From Clonostachys chloroleuca (taxonomy: Eukaryota; Ascomycota; Sordariomycetes; Hypocreales; Bionectriaceae): a stretch of 64,000 bases of DNA. A program made the position numbers and the translations under genes. Shown here in pieces: positions 60,527-64,000 of this stretch (position 1 is its first letter; each line of letters begins with the position of its first letter). The notes beneath the pieces were generated by a model. The model was not told the DNA's origin, searched no databases, and saw only the letters and a list, made by a program, of their open reading frames with translations. Location of the stretch: positions 10,354,001 to 10,418,000 of the forward strand of contig JBANAY010000004.1 of NCBI GenBank assembly GCA_037952775.1, given 5' to 3'.

Positions 60527-61958
60527 GTTGCAGACTGAGGATGCCAAGCGATGATGCCCATCCTGACCATGTGGTAGCTATAACGAACTCGACCGAGACG
60601 CTGCGCGATACTTTATAGAACACTTCCCTCGCCTTCGCCCGCATCTGATGGAGTTAAAAAGTCTGAGCCCCGACGTCCAAGATCTGGTAGAAATCCTGGA
60701 GATGGAGCCATGGGTCTGTCACGAGATGGCGAGGATCGATGGAGCGTTATGAAGTAATGTGAGTTAAGTATCAGGTACCTCGGTAGGTAATCATGGAAAG
60801 GAGAGCGACGCAATGGCAAGGAGTGTCAGGCTACTACGTAGGTGAGCACAGCATTTTCTGCCAGACTCCAGGTCGGTCTTTCACTCCTGCGCTTATGACG
60901 TGGTTGAAGACTCTCGCAGCATAGATTTATGAACGGGGTTGGGATCTTCAGATGGTGCATTTTCTTTCCTTTTTTTTTTTTTTTTTTTTTTTTTCACATG
61001 CTTCCAGTGTCGGATTCTTTTTTTGTAGTCGCGTGCAGGCGTTCTCCGGAGGGAGGTAATGCGGGTCGGGCCTGTTGCTTTGGGCGGCACACATTCAAGG
61101 CCGCGTTTGCTGGTCAAATACCGAGCAGGAGAAACATCACGTTGCATTATGGTCATTAACAGAGAGGGTTTGCCTTAAATCAGGGGGAAAAAAAGGCACT
61201 GGACTTGATTTGCGGCTTAGTTATTGAAGTTCTCGAACGGAAATTGAACAAAAGTGTATCACTCGAGCAAACCTGAACCCGGTGGCGCCGCCACGCATCG
61301 CGCAGTAACAATGCACGTCAGAGAGAGAGCAACACTCCGTTCTATCCTCCCAGCAGCACAGCAATAGAAGAATTAGGCGACCGAAATTTTAATGGACAAA
61401 TCTAAGGTTTTGATCGCTTCTTTTTTTATTGGTGTTTGAGCTTTTTAGCGCGGAGACGTTGTACATACGAACCAGTTTTCAAGGTCGCCGGGTGCTTTGC
61501 CCTGTGCTCCTTGCCGACGATGGCGGTTCATCTTGCCAGGCGACACAGGTGTCAGGCCCAGTTGAGGCAATTCAAGTACTTGGAGGCGTAAAGTTCCGTG
61601 GTTCTACGGCCATGGAAGCTGTTGGGCATGGCAAGCCTTGTGCAGCACCCACAAATGGGCATTATTGGCTCGCGGCTTAGTAGATTTGACGGCAATGCGT
61701 GAGGATGCACGATGCACGGCAACGTACGGCGTGGATTGGATGCCCTTTTTACTACTACCCAGCATTCCAAATGCGGCAGAATGCTATTTCGAGAGCTTGC
61801 AGATGCGCAATAATTAAGGTTCCAGCGATGACTAGCATTCATTTTTAGCCAACGACATTGACAGGGAGAGAATACCACAGACTGGATTGGAAGATTGTTG
61901 CCGATGCTGAGGGCTCTTGGGCGGCAAGGGCCTTGGTTCGGTGGCTGGATCCACAGGT
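60527..61958. other. Gene-free stretch
   Basis: 1.4 kb with overlapping short ORFs on both strands and no recognisable product. It includes a 25-base T run (60,970-60,994). Part of it is the 3' region of the JmjC gene. Confidence 0.4.
60970..60994. repeat. Poly(T) run of 25
   Basis: An uninterrupted homopolymer of 25 T. It could be a simple repeat or the poly(A) tail of a retroposed sequence on the minus strand; no such sequence was recognised next to it. Confidence 0.9.
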
Positions 61959-62014
61959 GGCGGGGTGAACATGGCGGGGTGAACATGGCGGGGTGAACAT
62001 GGCGGGGTGAACAT
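61959..62014 (+). repeat. 14-bp minisatellite, 4 perfect units
   Basis: Four identical copies of GGCGGGGTGAACAT head to tail, followed by a degenerate GGCGTGGCGGG. Because 14 is not a multiple of three, frames through it repeat every three units. It lies about 150 bp beyond the stop codon of the minus-strand DUF6604-like gene. Confidence 0.95.
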
Positions 62015-62163
62015 GGCGTGGCGGGCTGTTTGCTCGCAGGCGCGGTACTCGACTGCCTCCGGAGCCAGCCTCGGGTCCTCCCAAGAAGTGTTGTCCGCAT
62101 GGCTCAATTACTTAGCTGAGGGAGCGCCGATATTCATTGCATTGAGGCGTCGAGTCTGGCATC

Positions 62164-64000
62164 TCAATCCAAAGCTTCAGCGGGAATCGATGCATTCTCA
62201 CCAGCCTCGGTCGGTGATGCAAATTTAAAGGGAAGCCCTGCCTCCGCAGCAGCCTCGACGCAGGCTCTTCCTTCACCAGCCGAAAGATATTCTTTCACGA
62301 CTTGTGCAGCCTTGTTAAATGCCTCCCTATGTTCTGGCTCAGGTCGGTTCGAGAGCTGGAAGATGGCGACGACCACGAACGGAAGGTCGTCGGTCTGCAC
62401 TAAAATCTCGGAATCTGGGGGGATGATTGTCTTAAGGTTCTCGTAAAGGGTCATCAAAAGAGCTCTGGACTGCCGATGGAGCCTAAGGTATGGGAAGGTA
62501 AGAACCAGTGTTTCGTCGTACAGCTTGTAGCTGAGCATGCTCGCCAGGAGGCCTCGAGTAGTTGGTGACTTGTCATCGTTGGATTCAAGGAATCTGCACT
62601 CTTGCCAACTACGCCTCACGGCCCCAAATCTCCCCACCAGCAATTTCTTCACTTCCGCAGGCGTCCAGATGTACTCGCCTCTGTTTACGGTGGCTCCATA
62701 CTTTGATGCGTCATATTTCGCAGCGGCTCGGATGGCCGAATAGTATCCATGGGAAAACCGAACGAGGTACCAACTTGGCCGTAGATCTTCCTCTTGTTGG
62801 AGGTGAACCCGGAAGGTCTACTGGTACTAGGCCTTGCGTTGCTAGAATGCCAAGTAGCGGAGACTCCCGATCGCAAAAGCATCGCGTTCCAGTATTCGTG
62901 AGTTGTCTCTAGTCTCTTGCCGCCCACCCAGAAACTGTCGTCTCCAAGCAACTCTATGGTTGTGTCCATGTCTGGCCAGCAGCAGTCAAGGAGCTTTTCT
63001 TTTCGAAGAGCGTGGTAAATATGTGCACATTCTATGATAGGTGCAGGGTCTTCTCGAAGGGCGATGGTACTGAAACATGCTCGAAAGAATAAGAGGTAAA
63101 GGCCGCAGAGGAGGGGAGTATCGGACGATGCGGTGCCGGACTGACTCTGGGGGATCGTACTCTGTCGCCTTGGAGATGTGCTTCTTTTCTTGGAACACCT
63201 TGTCATCTGTGAAAAAATTTACATGTTCTCGGACGCCATTAAGGCTGGCCAACGCAGTTTGGCATCCATCAGAGGACAGGTGGACGAGCTCTTTCATGAC
63301 CCAGGTGCATTCTTCGACGTCGCATAAATTTTGATCGATCTCGGCTTTTCTCTGCTCGAAATGGGTGGAAATGATTGTTCTGTTAGGCGATTGATATCAA
63401 GAAATATCTGGAACGCAAATACCAGTGATATGGACAGTTTGTTTGTGTTATTATACCCTCGGGCTGCTCGGAAGAGCTCATCCTCAACGGGAAAACCACC
63501 CATTGTCTGGAGCACCAGCATCATACCACAGAAATAGTGCTCGATGAGTAATGCGTCTTGGTCAAACCAATCTTCCCTTGGAACAAACCCTGGGCAGATG
63601 AGCGAGATCAATATGATCGGCATCGTGGGGGGGATAATAAACCCATTGCGGATGGCCATTGCATCCTGCAGGGCTTTGAGAGGTCGAATCGAGTTGCTAA
63701 AAGGATGAGAAAGTGTGGATCTCTTATGCGCTTGACTACCTCGTGCATTGAATCGCTCGGGCTACCTGGAGCTGGGGGCATTGGTTCGGCTGTGTCCTGA
63801 GCTGTTTTCTCCATAACTGATGCCATTGTTTCCATCATGAACAGCGATCCTGCTTTGGCCTTCTCCAGGAGAGGTTCAACTTCATCAATTAGTCCGCGGT
63901 CGAGTGATATCGCAACGTTCGTGGAGATGGCGAAAGCGGCGGGATCCCAAGTCGTTTCTTTCTGGGGCCACATGGGGTGGTTGGAGGGTCTGATCTCGTT
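62164..64000 (-). CDS. DUF6604-like protein, 3' part (continues beyond the window)
   Basis: Minus-strand, multi-exon. From the window edge: DPAAFAISTNVAISLDRGLI (exon to about 63,748), an intron to about 63,674 (GTAGTC..CTGCAG), AMAIRNGFIIPP to LVFAFQIFLDINRL, then AEIDQNLCDVEECTWVMKELVHL (exon to 63,199), intron 63,141-63,198, exon 62,865-63,140 (LCGLYLLFFRACFSTIAL), intron 62,818-62,864, last exon 62,164-62,817 (SHGYYSAIRAAAKYDASKYG ... stop at 62,164). The ISTNVAI block, the LVFAFQIFLDI helix and the leucine-rich LCGL segment resemble fungal DUF6604 proteins, whose function is unknown. The step near 63,345-63,460 needs either a 77-bp intron (63,380-63,456) or a one-base frameshift. Recognition is from memory of the family, so moderate confidence. 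Confidence 0.55.

Noticed and set aside
60928..61159. ORF across the poly(T) run giving a Phe run
   Set aside because: Caused by the homopolymer; no supporting features.

Overview
The window looks like a filamentous ascomycete (Pezizomycotina) chromosome segment with a two-speed layout. The intron-rich genes (canonical GT..AG introns of about 45-75 bp), the SAT4/rhodopsin-type membrane protein, the secreted tyrosinase, the DUF6604-like protein, and above all the transposon decay point that way. About 46 kb (1-31,850 and 35,990-50,713) is extremely AT-rich: the dinucleotides CA, TG and CG are almost absent and TA dominates. This is the footprint expected of repeat-induced point mutation (RIP, CpA to TpA). 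Almost no open reading frames survive there. Reading TAG/TAA as former CAG/CAA codons nevertheless brings back recognisable transposon proteins in long collinear frames.

AT block 1 (1-31,850) is a nest of elements. It has Ty3/gypsy chromoviruses with LTRs of about 380 bp: one element with two LTRs at 9,247-16,460, one reversed at 16,946-24,322 inserted with a 5-bp target duplication into a third, plus older fragments. It also has Fot1/pogo-like DNA transposons (best copy 27,924-30,027), an unclassified repeat of about 1 kb (called R3 here), and LTR-like units of 840-890 bp starting TGTTGAA and ending TTCAACA that always appear without an internal region. AT block 2 (35,990-50,713) holds a RIP-degraded Ty1/copia element, more R3 and pogo copies (two pogo copies facing each other), two TGTTGAA units in inverted orientation six bases apart, and a younger 768-bp insertion (47,772-48,539) that is barely mutated.

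GC-normal island 1 (31,850-35,990) carries a decayed piggyBac transposase, an apparently intact three-exon tyrosinase with signal peptide and both copper sites, and a scrap of a retrotransposon gag zinc knuckle. GC-normal region 2 (50,714-64,000) starts abruptly with a kelch-like gene fragment cut at the AT border. It continues with an intact five-exon SAT4-family seven-helix protein (minus strand), a short-chain dehydrogenase pseudogene with RIP-type stops and an inserted repeat, a run of apparently gene-free DNA with short repeats and a 230-bp imperfect palindrome, a 684-residue JmjN/JmjC-like protein (plus strand) that carries a SUMO-interaction-like motif and appears to lack one iron ligand, and finally the 3' part of a DUF6604-like gene (minus strand) that runs off the end of the window.

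The genes do not form an obvious pathway or cluster. The window reads as a transposon graveyard with a stranded tyrosinase gene, next to a subtelomere-like or accessory gene neighbourhood with several dying genes. No CRISPR array, rRNA or convincing tRNA was seen.
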